IMG/VR virus record: IMGVR_UViG_3300021142_000197
Location: 1 to 22,492 of that record
Strand: one strand, 5' to 3'
Source: a virus
Length of the DNA: 22,492 nucleotides
The notes below the pieces were generated by a model. That model had not been told where the DNA came from. It searched no databases and saw only the letters and a program-made list of their open reading frames with translations. The first letter of the stretch is position 1; each line of letters opens with the position of its first letter. The translations under genes were made by a program, and so were the position numbers. Positions 1-8,930 of this stretch are shown here, one piece after another.

Positions 1-1
1 A

Positions 2-814
2 GAACTACGAGTAGGCTCACGCTACCCACAAGGTCGCTTAGGTCAACAGTCTGGTTCTATCGTTACGGGTCGTGGCGTTGAAGCCCTTATGGGCGGATTC
101 GATACACAAGTTAAGACAGCACAGGCTGTCTTCGCGGAAGTATTCCGTCAGGTAATGCGTCTTGCATTTAAGATGGATGAATTGCTTTTTGGTGATGTCG
201 AGAAGGAAGTGCGTGGAGTCGTTTCTGGCGCACCTTACGAAATTACCTATACTCCATCCCGTGATATTGCTGGTGACTATTGGGTAGACGTATCTTACGG
301 CATGATGGCTGGACTTGATCCAAACCGTGCTTTGGTATTCGGTCTTCAAGCCCGTGGAGATAAGTTAATCTCACGTGACTTCCTACGTCGTCAAATGCCT
401 TGGGATATGAATGTAACCCAGGAAGAAGAAAAAGTTGAAGTTGAAGAACTGCGCGATGCTCTTATGTCGGCAATGGCTTCTTACTCTCAAGCACTGCCAG
501 CAATGGCAGCACAAGGACAAGATCCTTCAAAGATTTTAACGGCTATGGCATCGGTCATCAAGGGTCGTCAAGCAGGCGACAATATCGAAGACCTTGTAGT
601 TGCTGCATTCGCGCAGCCAGCAGCATCCCCAGAAGAAGCAGCCGCTGGTGAGGCGCAAGGTGCCCCAGGTCAGGCTCCTTCTGGGGCGCTACCTGGAATG
701 CCACCGCAACAACAACCGCAAGCCCCCTCTGCGCTACAACAATTAGCAGCAGGTCTTTCATCTTCTGGTAATCCGAATCTCTCGGCAAATGTAACTAGAA
801 GGCAGCCAGCGTAA
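2..814 (+). CDS. Probable portal protein, C-terminal part (5'-truncated by window edge)
   Basis: The reading frame is open from base 2, so the gene begins upstream; the ATG at 89 is internal, because 29 in-frame codons precede it and carry on the same kind of sequence. The visible 270 residues start with a Gly-rich segment (GSIVTGRGVEALMGG), then an alpha/beta region with a YWVDVSYGMMAGLDPNRAL stretch, then an acidic helix (EEEKVEVEELRDALM) and a long Ala/Gln/Pro-rich, probably disordered tail. Portal proteins commonly end in such a helical, acidic then low-complexity tail. The position at the head of a virion cassette, before scaffold and capsid genes, also fits. A portal forms the dodecameric DNA channel at one capsid vertex. 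The call rests on context and overall character; the diagnostic N-terminal clip and stem are outside the window. A terminase C-terminus is a less likely alternative. Confidence 0.6.
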   Translation, partial: ELRVGSRYPQGRLGQQSGSIVTGRGVEALMGGFDTQVKTAQAVFAEVFRQVMRLAFKMDELLFGDVEKEVRGVVSGAPYEITYTPSRDIAGDYWVDVSYGMMAGLDPNRALVFGLQARGDKLISRDFLRRQMPWDMNVTQEEEKVEVEELRDALMSAMASYSQALPAMAAQGQDPSKILTAMASVIKGRQAGDNIEDLVVAAFAQPAASPEEAAAGEAQGAPGQAPSGALPGMPPQQQPQAPSALQQLAAGLSSSGNPNLSANVTRRQPA

Positions 815-850
815 TTATCTGGTTGACAACAAACCTATAGGAGAAAAACC

Positions 851-1051
851 ATGGCAACACTCAAAGCATCACTTACAACGAAGGTCCCGTCACCAAAGAA
901 CCAAGGTGGACATGGATCATCTCAGGCAGTGACACAGAAGACCGCTATTCAAAAAAAGTCAGGTCCAGCAGGTACTGGTGCATCTACCGTTAAGTACAGC
1001 GCACAGCCATCTGGCACAAAAGGCGTAAGCGCACCTAAGCACGCAAAGTAA
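851..1051 (+). CDS. Small basic protein, unknown function
   Basis: A 66-residue protein rich in Lys, Ser, Thr, Gly and Ala with almost no hydrophobic core, predicted disordered and strongly basic. The start is supported by AGGAGA at 839-844, six bases before the ATG. It sits 36 bp after the probable portal gene and 3 bp before the next small gene, so it is almost certainly co-transcribed with the virion genes. I do not recognise a family. Its charge would suit contact with packaged DNA or with the acidic portal tail, but that is inference. It resembles in character, not in alignable sequence, the basic 54 aa protein encoded at 15846. Confidence 0.7.
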   Translation: MATLKASLTTKVPSPKNQGGHGSSQAVTQKTAIQKKSGPAGTGASTVKYSAQPSGTKGVSAPKHAK

Positions 1052-1054
1052 TTT

Positions 1055-1249
1055 ATGTCTGATGAACAGGGCAGAGCGCCGACCCAGTTTACAAAATGGG
1101 ATGTCTTTGCCCTATTCTCGCATGTAGCATCTGAGTTTTTTGAAATACTCAGTTCAATGCTAGAAACACAAGCGGAATTCGTGGAAGATCAAAAGTCTTT
1201 TCACGAGTATGCAGCCCGAACCATTGAGACACTAAATGAAGGAGAATAG
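1055..1249 (+). CDS. Small acidic helical protein, unknown function
   Basis: A 64-residue protein with net negative charge. After a short polar start, it is mostly predicted helix with regular aromatic and aliphatic positions (FALFSHVASEFFEILSSMLE), followed by a Glu/Asp/Gln-rich helix. The amphipathic pattern suggests a helical hairpin or coiled-coil oligomer rather than a membrane protein. The ribosome site before the ATG at 1055 is weak, and translation may depend on coupling to the gene ending 3 bp upstream. I do not recognise a family. Its place between portal and large virion genes suggests a minor virion or assembly protein. Confidence 0.65.
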   Translation: MSDEQGRAPTQFTKWDVFALFSHVASEFFEILSSMLETQAEFVEDQKSFHEYAARTIETLNEGE

Positions 1250-1251
1250 GT

Positions 1252-1734
1252 ATGCCACAGGCAGCAAAGCCTTCGACTACACCATCTCTCCCAGGTGCTA
1301 ATAGCACGCGAACCGATGGCGGAGTAGCATCAAAACAAGCACAGCGGTATATCTCAGGTATGCCTAATTACGGTGATGGACAAGAGTTAGCAAACTTACA
1401 GGCGCAAGCGCCTTTGTCTGCTACTAACATGCAAGGTCAGAAAATGACGCCATCACAAATTGCTCAAGCAGCATCTAATGCGGCGGGGCAACAAAGCAAT
1501 CCTCAACAGAACCAAATGCCAGTTACCCCACTTAATGCACCCACACAACGTCCTAATGAACCTGTTACAACTGGTTCACCAATGGGTGCTGGCGCTGGTC
1601 CAGAAGCACTTGGCATCAACCCAAGTCAGACTATGCAAGGTGGACAATCGGCTAAAAATCTTGTTCAAACATTAGCATCTCATCCAGACGCTTCACCAGA
1701 ATTGCAACAACTCGCAACTGTACTAGGGAAGTAA
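1252..1734 (+). CDS. Disordered Gln/Pro/Ala-rich virion-cassette protein
   Basis: A 160-residue low-complexity protein dominated by Gln, Pro, Ala, Ser, Asn and Gly, with no membrane segment and no Cys. A short more conserved-looking stretch (YISGMPNYGDGQELANLQAQAPL, about residues 33-55) and a helical C-terminus (about residues 130-160, SAKNLVQTLASHPDASPELQQ) flank a disordered centre. GGAGAA at 1241-1246 lies just upstream of the ATG and overlaps the end of the preceding gene. I recall small proteins of this character after portal genes in actinobacterial phages, but cannot name a family. A flexible linker or assembly factor is plausible; no enzymatic motif is visible. Confidence 0.7.
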   Translation: MPQAAKPSTTPSLPGANSTRTDGGVASKQAQRYISGMPNYGDGQELANLQAQAPLSATNMQGQKMTPSQIAQAASNAAGQQSNPQQNQMPVTPLNAPTQRPNEPVTTGSPMGAGAGPEALGINPSQTMQGGQSAKNLVQTLASHPDASPELQQLATVLGK

Positions 1735-1737
1735 CCC

Positions 1738-2028
1738 ATGGATCCGCAGGTAAATATACCTAATGTTAGCAGTGCTAACGATATGGTTCAGGGCAACCAG
1801 ATGTTTGTTAAGCAAAACCCTGGCCTTGCTGCCGCTGGTATTCAATCAGGCAGCCAAGATGTATTTAATACCCTGGCCGCTACTTCTCATGCAACCGCAA
1901 TCGCTAAGGCGATTGACGACCATGTTGCTACATACAACTCGGCCATGTGGTTACGCAATGCGCTGAAAGATACACCAGAACTTCACAAAGCCCTTATTGC
2001 GGGCCTAGCAGATAAGGCGGGTCTATGA
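1738..2028 (+). CDS. Small helical protein, unknown, coupled to the 1545 aa gene
   Basis: A 96-residue mainly alpha-helical protein (for example ATAIAKAIDDHVATYNSAM), without Cys or obvious membrane segments. It follows the previous gene by 3 bp, with AGGGAAG upstream as a plausible ribosome site. Its stop TGA (2026-2028) overlaps the ATG (2025-2027) of the very large next gene in an ATGA arrangement, so the two are probably translationally coupled and made together. That suggests a partner, chaperone or co-packaged role with the 1545 aa protein, which is inference from context. No family is recognised. Confidence 0.7.
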   Translation: MDPQVNIPNVSSANDMVQGNQMFVKQNPGLAAAGIQSGSQDVFNTLAATSHATAIAKAIDDHVATYNSAMWLRNALKDTPELHKALIAGLADKAGL

Positions 2029-5000
2029 GTTTAACCACCCCGTCTACAGCACTTCCCACATCTGCTACCGCTGACGCTACGGCGCCAGTTACACCAGCCC
2101 CATCACAGGGCGGATTTTGGAATGACCTTAAGAATCTTCCAGGCCAGGCACTTGGCGCAGTTGAAAAGGTGCCTGTTGTTGGCAAGGCCATTGGCACCGC
2201 AATATCATGGGCTAATAAGCCTTTGCAGGAAATTCAAAAAGATTACAAGTTTGTTCATAGCCTATACGCAGACCATGGATTTGGTGCGGGGCTACTTGGC
2301 ACAATGGGTGTTATCGCAGGCGGAGTTATTGGCTCACTTGGCGGCCCAGAAGGTACAGCGCTTGGCGTTGGCCTAGCAGGTGCGCTAGAGCGCAACATTA
2401 TGGGTCGCGTCGTTCCAACCTACAAAGATTCTTTCGATAAGTCTAATGACCCAAACTACCTAGTGTCATTTGGTAGAGACTTAGCACACGGCCTTTCAAA
2501 GATTCCAGGATTTACCACACTCGGTAACACCAACACTGGCTTTGGCCAGGTTGTATCTGGTATCGCAGACGCTTCATTTGATTTTGAAATGGATCCGCTT
2601 GCCGCTATGGGTAAGTTGAAGTCTGCCGTTAAGCGTGGCGATAACGTAGCAGTTGCTACCGAAACTGATGCTGCTGGCGTAACTAAGGTTAAACTTGACC
2701 CAGATACGGGTAAGCCTATTGCTCGCGCAGCGTTGCCGTTTGCAACTTCTGGTGGCGCGCTACAAAACTTCCTGCTTTCTAACTCACTTGTTGTGCATAG
2801 CGCAGACCAGTTGGATATGGCGCTTGCCAATCCACTGGCTGGTAATGTAAACCGCGCCATCAATGACATTGTTGCGAAGGCCAAGGAATCACCTACAACT
2901 GCGCCAGCCGACATCCATAACACCTACGGTGTTAAAAACGGTTGGTCAAACGCCATGTCAGTGGCGCTATCTAAAGTTTCTAGTGCCGACCAAGTGGTGC
3001 AGATTTTCAAGCAAGCCTTGTATTCCAAAGAACTTGCTGATTCCGCTTCTGGCCCTGCCAGCGCACTTGGTGAACTACATCTTCCCACCAGGTCTGTTGG
3101 TAAACTTCTCAGCGAGAAGATCGGCCCAGACCGTATTAAGAAAAGCGAGCAAGGCTCAACTTTTAATGACCAGGTAAACCTTCTGCTTCCTCGTAAAAGC
3201 GCAGTCATGGATGATGCTGGCAACCCAGTGGTTAATCCCGACACTGGCGAGCAAGTATTTAAGATTAACAAGCCTGCTATTTTTCAACCTGGCAATGCGA
3301 TGAACGCGTTGGCCGCTAAGGTACGTACCTTTACTGGCCGTCGCCCACTATCTTCTGACACTGAGAACATGGCGCTATCTGCCAAAGAAGTAGATATGAA
3401 AGACCCAAACTTAGGTCAAACTATCTACGACATCGCTTATCTTTCGATGCCACACCGCGTAGCACTTGAACGTGCTTCTGCGTTTATGACTGCATCTAGC
3501 GACACTGAGCGTCTAGCCATGTTGCACACACTTCACCAAGAAGTTCTCAAGAATTTCGGTATTGCCAATGTGCAGGCTACACCGCTATTTAGCCAACTCA
3601 AAGATGCCTCAGTAGGTTCAGAGGCTGACCATGGCGTGTACGGCAAGGTTAATGGCCGCGACATTGGTACTGTAGATGTCAAGCCAGAATACGGCTCAGA
3701 GCCTCGCTCAATGGGTGTAGTTATCGGCCAAGCCTACAAAGGCGCAATGCTTGATCTTAAAGATATTCGCCAACAACTGCGCAGCGCAAAAGCCTATGGT
3801 GCTTTATATAATCCAGTTGATGATTTTTTTACTAAATATACCAACGTAATCTTTGCCCCATTGGCTCTTCTCTCGCCAGCCTTTGGTTTGCGCGTATCTG
3901 CTGGTGAAGCATTGCACCAAGTCATGCGTCGCGGCCTAGGCAGTTATGTTAGCAACGTGCTTGCGTCATCCCTCAAGGGGATGGATGAAAAATACAAACT
4001 TTACCATCAAGACAGAATTGCTCAAGGGCTTACCGAGGCTGATAAGGATGCCATTGAAGCCGAGCAAAAGACAGGCGTTGCAAAGCCAGTAACTGAAACA
4101 GAAGTTACCAAAGAACTTAATGCCAAAGAAGGTAGAATTAAATCTGCTTACGATGCGGCCAATGGTGCCGTAAGCAGCAAGGCGGCATGGAATGACGCTA
4201 TCAATAAAGCGGCCAATGCTCGTCGTGCCATTATGCCAGCAGGTTGGGTGGCAGGTAAGTTCCTCAAAACTAACCTAGCATCATATCTTGTCAAAGACAA
4301 GATTAAGTTAATGGACGAATACCACGATGTACTTGGCTATCGCGGGCCTACTGCTGGTGTATCTTCAACCCACCAAGCCTCTCAAGAGATGGCGGCTAAA
4401 GACCAGATTGATATGTTCACAAAAACGCGTGGACACAGCATGGTTCCAGGACAAGAACTGGCTGGCCTAACTGAGTTTGATCCGCACTTCCATGATTATT
4501 GGGCTAAGAACATCAACATGGCTAGTGCCGATATGGCACAACGAGATATTGCTCGCGCATATCTTAACGCCATGAAAGACTCTACATTTAAGAACATGTC
4601 AACTGACGACCAGTTCGCAAGCCTTGTAGATGGCCAATCGGCTAACATCCGCAACCCAAAGATGTATCAAGACTATCGCAACATCATGGATGGTTACACA
4701 AAGGCCGTACCAGAATCGTTTGCCAAGTCACAGATTGATTATTTGCATGGTATTGTACGCGGAGCCGATGGTTCAGTCAATGTCGGGCTTATCCAGAAGA
4801 TTGCCAAAGGTGAGCAAGTTACAGGCAAGGAACTTCGTCAACTGCCACAGGCTTCTGTGCCAGTTAACGTACTTGGCCGTCGTATACAACCTCGCATGAG
4901 CGATGCTCTGCGTCAGGTTGAGGAAAAGGGGTACCGCAAGTTTGTTAATCCAGTGATGGATCATGTATCTCGCCAACCTATCTTTAATGACTTTTACGCA

Positions 5001-6662
5001 CGTCGTCGTATGGCCAACCAGCCATTGATTGACATGGGGCTATTGCGCCCTGATGAGGCTGTGCGCTTATCTGCGACACAGGCTACACGCGAGATGATTC
5101 CAGCGATTCACTCACCTGCTATCCGTAGCCAGTTTGCGGTTATCCATCGTAACTTGCTACCGTTTTATTTCGCACAGGAGCAGGCTATGCGCCGTACTGG
5201 TCGTTTGATTTTGACCAATCCACAGGCGTTTCGTGACTTTCAGATTATCCAACAGGGTATGAATAACCCTGGCTTTGTGCATACAGACGCCAATGGCCAG
5301 AAGTACATCGTTTATCCTGGACTTGGCGAGATGGGTAATGCCGCAGCACGTGGGCTTTCAGCCCTTGGCTTGCAACAATTTACTGGTTTGCCAACATCTA
5401 TAACTGGAAATACCGCTTCGCTTCTAACGGTTCTGCCAGAACTTAAAATGCCTGGTACTAGCCCATTTGTCAATCTTGCGCTTAGCGACTTGTCCAAGAA
5501 GTTTCCATGGATGGATAAGGCTGTGAACGTAGCCTCTGGCGGTTATCCATCACAAAATATGATTGATACATTTATTCCGTCTTCTACCATGCGTGACTTG
5601 TGGAATAGCATGAGCATGGATGATCGCGAGTCAACCGTTTACAACTCTAAGTTGTCTGCCATCATGGCGGCTTATTACCATGGTGACTTGCCAACTAACT
5701 TTACATCTTTGCCAGCGTTTGAACAGCAACAGATTCTCACTAAGATTGAGCATAACGCTCAAACAAACCTTATCATTAAGGGATTGTTTGCTTTCTTCTT
5801 ACCATTGGCTCCAACGGTTAGCAATGACTATTACGATAAGAACATGCAGACGCTACGCTCTGAGTATCTAGGTTTGCTCAACCAAACAGATCCTACGACT
5901 GGCGCAAAATACACAGCGCCTGCTGCGCTGAATAAGTTTATTGCCGATAATGGTGAGCGAGCATTATCCTATACGGTTGCCCGTACCACATCTGGCACTA
6001 GTGGCGCTTACGCCCCATTGGCAGATTCTACCGTTACTTGGATTAATAATAACCAGCCTGTTTTGAATAACCCAAATTATTCAACTGCTGCGCCTTACCT
6101 TATCCCACAGGTAGCCGATAGCAAGGATGCGTTAGCCGTTGAGAACAAGTTGCTCATCAACCACTTCCGTGCAAAAGTAACATCCAAAGACTTTATCAGC
6201 GCCTTGTACGTAAAGCAAGGATGGCAAGACTTGTCAGCGGATTACACCGCCTACCAGTCAGATATGAATAACCTTCGTGCTTCTGGCGACAAGCAGGGCA
6301 TGTATCAAGCCTCACAAATCTGGAAGCAGATTACGGCAGATTATGGCCAAAGCAATCCAATCTGGTATGCAGATTACAACAACCCTACCAAGGTTGAGAT
6401 GGCGCAAAAGGCCATCACTCAATTTACCGCAATGCAGGATAAGGGAATCTTGGCAGTATCACCACAGGGTAAAAAGATTTCCGAGATTTTAGATAATTAC
6501 AAGCAATACCATGCAGATTTGCTTGCCAACACTTACAACGGCAAGCACCTTCCAGGATACAGCGCAGCGCAAGATGCGTGGTATTCCTACATGGATAACT
6601 TGGCAGCATCCGATCCACAACTGGCTAGTGTCGTAACTGGCGTATTTAGAAGGGCAGTATAG
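2025..6662 (+). CDS. Very large (1545 aa) virion protein, probable internal/ejection protein
   Basis: The largest gene in the window. The N-terminal 30 residues are Thr/Ala/Pro-rich. An amphipathic segment (about 31-80) follows, then a Gly-rich hydrophobic stretch (about 86-120) that could insert in or cross a membrane. Further hydrophobic segments lie near residues 605-625 (FAPLALLSPAFGL) and 1249-1266 (LIIKGLFAFFLPLAPTV). Between them are long charged helical regions, including a Lys/Glu-rich stretch near 670-720, and conserved-looking aromatic/Arg patches around 985-1050. I see no complete polymerase, protease, lysozyme or ADP-ribosyltransferase motif. Large multi-segment proteins between portal and capsid genes in short-tailed phages are often packaged inside the head and ejected with DNA; that is my inference. 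A tail-associated role is the alternative. It is coupled at its start to the 96 aa gene, and its stop overlaps the next GTG start by one base. Confidence 0.65.
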   Translation: MSLTTPSTALPTSATADATAPVTPAPSQGGFWNDLKNLPGQALGAVEKVPVVGKAIGTAISWANKPLQEIQKDYKFVHSLYADHGFGAGLLGTMGVIAGGVIGSLGGPEGTALGVGLAGALERNIMGRVVPTYKDSFDKSNDPNYLVSFGRDLAHGLSKIPGFTTLGNTNTGFGQVVSGIADASFDFEMDPLAAMGKLKSAVKRGDNVAVATETDAAGVTKVKLDPDTGKPIARAALPFATSGGALQNFLLSNSLVVHSADQLDMALANPLAGNVNRAINDIVAKAKESPTTAPADIHNTYGVKNGWSNAMSVALSKVSSADQVVQIFKQALYSKELADSASGPASALGELHLPTRSVGKLLSEKIGPDRIKKSEQGSTFNDQVNLLLPRKSAVMDDAGNPVVNPDTGEQVFKINKPAIFQPGNAMNALAAKVRTFTGRRPLSSDTENMALSAKEVDMKDPNLGQTIYDIAYLSMPHRVALERASAFMTASSDTERLAMLHTLHQEVLKNFGIANVQATPLFSQLKDASVGSEADHGVYGKVNGRDIGTVDVKPEYGSEPRSMGVVIGQAYKGAMLDLKDIRQQLRSAKAYGALYNPVDDFFTKYTNVIFAPLALLSPAFGLRVSAGEALHQVMRRGLGSYVSNVLASSLKGMDEKYKLYHQDRIAQGLTEADKDAIEAEQKTGVAKPVTETEVTKELNAKEGRIKSAYDAANGAVSSKAAWNDAINKAANARRAIMPAGWVAGKFLKTNLASYLVKDKIKLMDEYHDVLGYRGPTAGVSSTHQASQEMAAKDQIDMFTKTRGHSMVPGQELAGLTEFDPHFHDYWAKNINMASADMAQRDIARAYLNAMKDSTFKNMSTDDQFASLVDGQSANIRNPKMYQDYRNIMDGYTKAVPESFAKSQIDYLHGIVRGADGSVNVGLIQKIAKGEQVTGKELRQLPQASVPVNVLGRRIQPRMSDALRQVEEKGYRKFVNPVMDHVSRQPIFNDFYARRRMANQPLIDMGLLRPDEAVRLSATQATREMIPAIHSPAIRSQFAVIHRNLLPFYFAQEQAMRRTGRLILTNPQAFRDFQIIQQGMNNPGFVHTDANGQKYIVYPGLGEMGNAAARGLSALGLQQFTGLPTSITGNTASLLTVLPELKMPGTSPFVNLALSDLSKKFPWMDKAVNVASGGYPSQNMIDTFIPSSTMRDLWNSMSMDDRESTVYNSKLSAIMAAYYHGDLPTNFTSLPAFEQQQILTKIEHNAQTNLIIKGLFAFFLPLAPTVSNDYYDKNMQTLRSEYLGLLNQTDPTTGAKYTAPAALNKFIADNGERALSYTVARTTSGTSGAYAPLADSTVTWINNNQPVLNNPNYSTAAPYLIPQVADSKDALAVENKLLINHFRAKVTSKDFISALYVKQGWQDLSADYTAYQSDMNNLRASGDKQGMYQASQIWKQITADYGQSNPIWYADYNNPTKVEMAQKAITQFTAMQDKGILAVSPQGKKISEILDNYKQYHADLLANTYNGKHLPGYSAAQDAWYSYMDNLAASDPQLASVVTGVFRRAV

Positions 6663-7123
6663 TGACTACACCAACTACTCCGACTGTTACGGTTCCAGTA
6701 ACTACATACGCTGCCATGAAAGCACAAGCCACTGGTGCTGGTGCAAACATCTATGCCAACATGCAAACGTTTACCAAGACGGCTTATGAAACACAAACAT
6801 CTCCACAAGATATAACCTCATTGGTCAATGCAACCATGCAATCTTTGGTTGGGCGCAATGCTACGGCGCAAGAGATTCAGATGTATGGTCAGGAATTGTT
6901 AGCCGCTGAAAAGTCCAACGTTGGCACATATTCTGGCTTAACCGCTTACGGCCCAACGGGCAAACGTTCAGATGTTACTGGCACACAACTTACTGCTGGT
7001 GTGGATCCATCTGCCCTGCTATCACAACTTATTTCTGGTAGCGCAGACGCGCAATCCTACAAGGCAGCGACGGGATACTTTGACGGTATGACCCAGGCAC
7101 TACAACAGATGAAGAGCATCTAA
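6662..7123 (+). CDS. Probable minor virion protein (153 aa)
   Basis: The start is GTG, sharing one base with the preceding TAG stop (TAGTG), which suggests translational coupling to the 1545 aa gene. The first 15 residues are Thr/Pro/Val-rich, the middle is helical, and a segment at about 60-85 (SLVGRNATAQEIQMYGQEL) has a GR-x-A/P-T-x-x-E pattern that I recall recurring in large actinobacterial phage virion proteins. There are no Cys residues and no membrane segments. It may be a separately encoded domain working with its large neighbours, inside the head or at the DNA-delivery end of the particle. The family is not securely identified. Confidence 0.6.
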   Translation: MTTPTTPTVTVPVTTYAAMKAQATGAGANIYANMQTFTKTAYETQTSPQDITSLVNATMQSLVGRNATAQEIQMYGQELLAAEKSNVGTYSGLTAYGPTGKRSDVTGTQLTAGVDPSALLSQLISGSADAQSYKAATGYFDGMTQALQQMKSI

Positions 7124-7124
7124 C

Positions 7125-8927
7125 ATGGCAACTAAGAAACCTCAAGTCTTATCGTATAATGATATCGCATTACGCCTTAATCGCGTTAATAGTCAACTTC
7201 ATCTTGGTATTATGGATGCACCACTTTACGGAAGCGAAAAGGTTGCACAGAATAAACTTATAGCACAACGCGATGCTTTACAAAAACAATTAGATGAAGC
7301 GACGCCATCGGGTAAATACAGCGCAACCGATGCAAATAATGCTGCACAAAAAGCAGCGCAACTTATGCAGCAACGTGATGATTTGGTTGCCAATGGTGCA
7401 AAAGCAAATGATCCTGCTATCCAAAATCTTGGACAAGAATATAAAGCGCAGCAAGCAATTATGGATCAATTTACCCAAGATCAAAACAATCTTGATAAAA
7501 TAAAATCTGATGCCAACGCATATATCAAAGATCAAAATATCCAACTTAACGCAAAAGAAAAAGCCGCAAGTCAAGCGGAATTAGATAAAACACAATTATC
7601 AAACTTGCAAGAAAAACAGGCAATGAACAAGGCGTTTGGTAAAACAGATCCAGTCATTGACAGCCAAATTAACGCCTTGAAAGAAAAGACTACTCCCGTT
7701 CCCGCTGGGACGAATGCAGGTCCTAATGCCGTGGTCGCCAATGAACAAAAAATAACAACCGCTGGTGCCGCAAATCTAGGTACTGTTAGTACTGGTACAC
7801 CCCCACCAGCCAGTGGCGTCCCGCCACTTACACCAGGATTATCCACCACGGGTGGAACATATACCACCAAAAAGGGAATTCTTAGTTTTCAAGATAATCC
7901 CTATACGGGTTTATACCAAGGCAAGTATTATAACCAGGGTAAGTTAGAAACGTCTGCCCAAATCAAAGCAGATTTTATGGCCAAGTATGGCGAACAGGCT
8001 AAGTTCATTGCCTCAGTTCCAGAACTTGGAAATTTGCTTACAAACGCTATTGGCCAAAACTGGTCGCCTACTATGTGGGCTACGCAGTTCTCTAATACCC
8101 AATGGGCGCAACAGCATCCTGGAGATATTGGCCTTGCTGAAATTAAACGCATTTCCACACCATCGGAATATGCGTTAAAATATAACACAGCGCAAAATCA
8201 TATTGCATCTTTGGCAGCATCAACGGGTATGAAATTAACGTCACAACAACTTGGCGCTCAAATTACCGATCCTACCAAGGCTACATCGGTGGCGCTGGAT
8301 CAAGAAGCCGTTAATGGTGGACAAGATTTAACAAATTGGCTTATGCAAAATCCTAATGCATCCGATGCCCAGATTATACAGCAGATGGCAAAATATGGAA
8401 CGATTGATCCAGCCACTGGTCCTGGCGGAAATGTTAAAACTTTTTCCAATAACCTTTCAAACCTTGCACAACAATACGGGGTATTGGGGCAAGTAAGCAC
8501 AGACGGAACAAGCAAAGTTTTTGATAACTTGGCTGTAAAAGAATTAGCATCGGGTGCAAATCTTTCGGATCCTGCGGTATTGGCAAAATACGAAAATCAA
8601 TATAGGACGCAAGCAATGGCTACTTACAAGCCATTTGCTGATCAAATTGCTAATGGCGCAAAGGTATCAGATCTTGCTTCGCCTTATCTGAATACTTATG
8701 CAAGCCTCATGGAAGTAAGCCCAAGTGACATTCAACTTGGAGCATTAACTGGTCCAGGGGCGTTAGTAAGCAAAGCATTGGTAGGCGACGCCAATGGCCA
8801 AGTAGTAAATCCTTATGATTTTGCTAGCCAGGTTCGTTCACAACCCGCTTGGCTCAATACGCAAAATGCCCACTCGACGCTTAACAACGCAGCAGATTAT
8901 ATGATTAATAAGATGGGGATGGGTTAA
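7125..8927 (+). CDS. Probable internal/minor virion protein with coiled coil (600 aa)
   Basis: Residues about 37-190 are a long Lys/Gln/Ala/Asp-rich helical region with coiled-coil character. Residues about 190-245 are a Pro/Thr/Gly-rich linker, and residues about 250-600 form a mainly helical globular part with repeated Trp and Asn positions (WSPTMWATQFSNTQW; ending FASQVRSQPAWLNTQNA). This C-terminal pattern resembles, from memory, a recurring actinobacterial-phage virion family, which I cannot confirm here. No catalytic motif is visible. The gene starts 1 bp after the previous stop and ends 3 bp before the next start, so it belongs to the same operon block. A role in the inner core, DNA ejection or tail base is inferred. 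The first 500 bp are A-rich compared with neighbours, reflecting Lys/Gln/Asn content. Confidence 0.6.
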   Translation: MATKKPQVLSYNDIALRLNRVNSQLHLGIMDAPLYGSEKVAQNKLIAQRDALQKQLDEATPSGKYSATDANNAAQKAAQLMQQRDDLVANGAKANDPAIQNLGQEYKAQQAIMDQFTQDQNNLDKIKSDANAYIKDQNIQLNAKEKAASQAELDKTQLSNLQEKQAMNKAFGKTDPVIDSQINALKEKTTPVPAGTNAGPNAVVANEQKITTAGAANLGTVSTGTPPPASGVPPLTPGLSTTGGTYTTKKGILSFQDNPYTGLYQGKYYNQGKLETSAQIKADFMAKYGEQAKFIASVPELGNLLTNAIGQNWSPTMWATQFSNTQWAQQHPGDIGLAEIKRISTPSEYALKYNTAQNHIASLAASTGMKLTSQQLGAQITDPTKATSVALDQEAVNGGQDLTNWLMQNPNASDAQIIQQMAKYGTIDPATGPGGNVKTFSNNLSNLAQQYGVLGQVSTDGTSKVFDNLAVKELASGANLSDPAVLAKYENQYRTQAMATYKPFADQIANGAKVSDLASPYLNTYASLMEVSPSDIQLGALTGPGALVSKALVGDANGQVVNPYDFASQVRSQPAWLNTQNAHSTLNNAADYMINKMGMG

Positions 8928-8930
8928 GCC

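Noticed and set aside
89-91. ATG at 89 as the start of the first gene
   Set aside because: The frame is open upstream to the window edge and continues the same protein character, so this is an internal Met.
823-841. TTGACA followed by TATAGG as a promoter before the 66 aa gene
   Set aside because: The spacing between the two is only seven bases, too short for a -35/-10 pair, and the second overlaps the ribosome site.
7125-8927. Calling the 600 aa coiled-coil protein a tape measure
   Set aside because: The coiled coil covers only the first third, the rest is globular, and no tail-tube or tail-chaperone genes with a frameshift are present.
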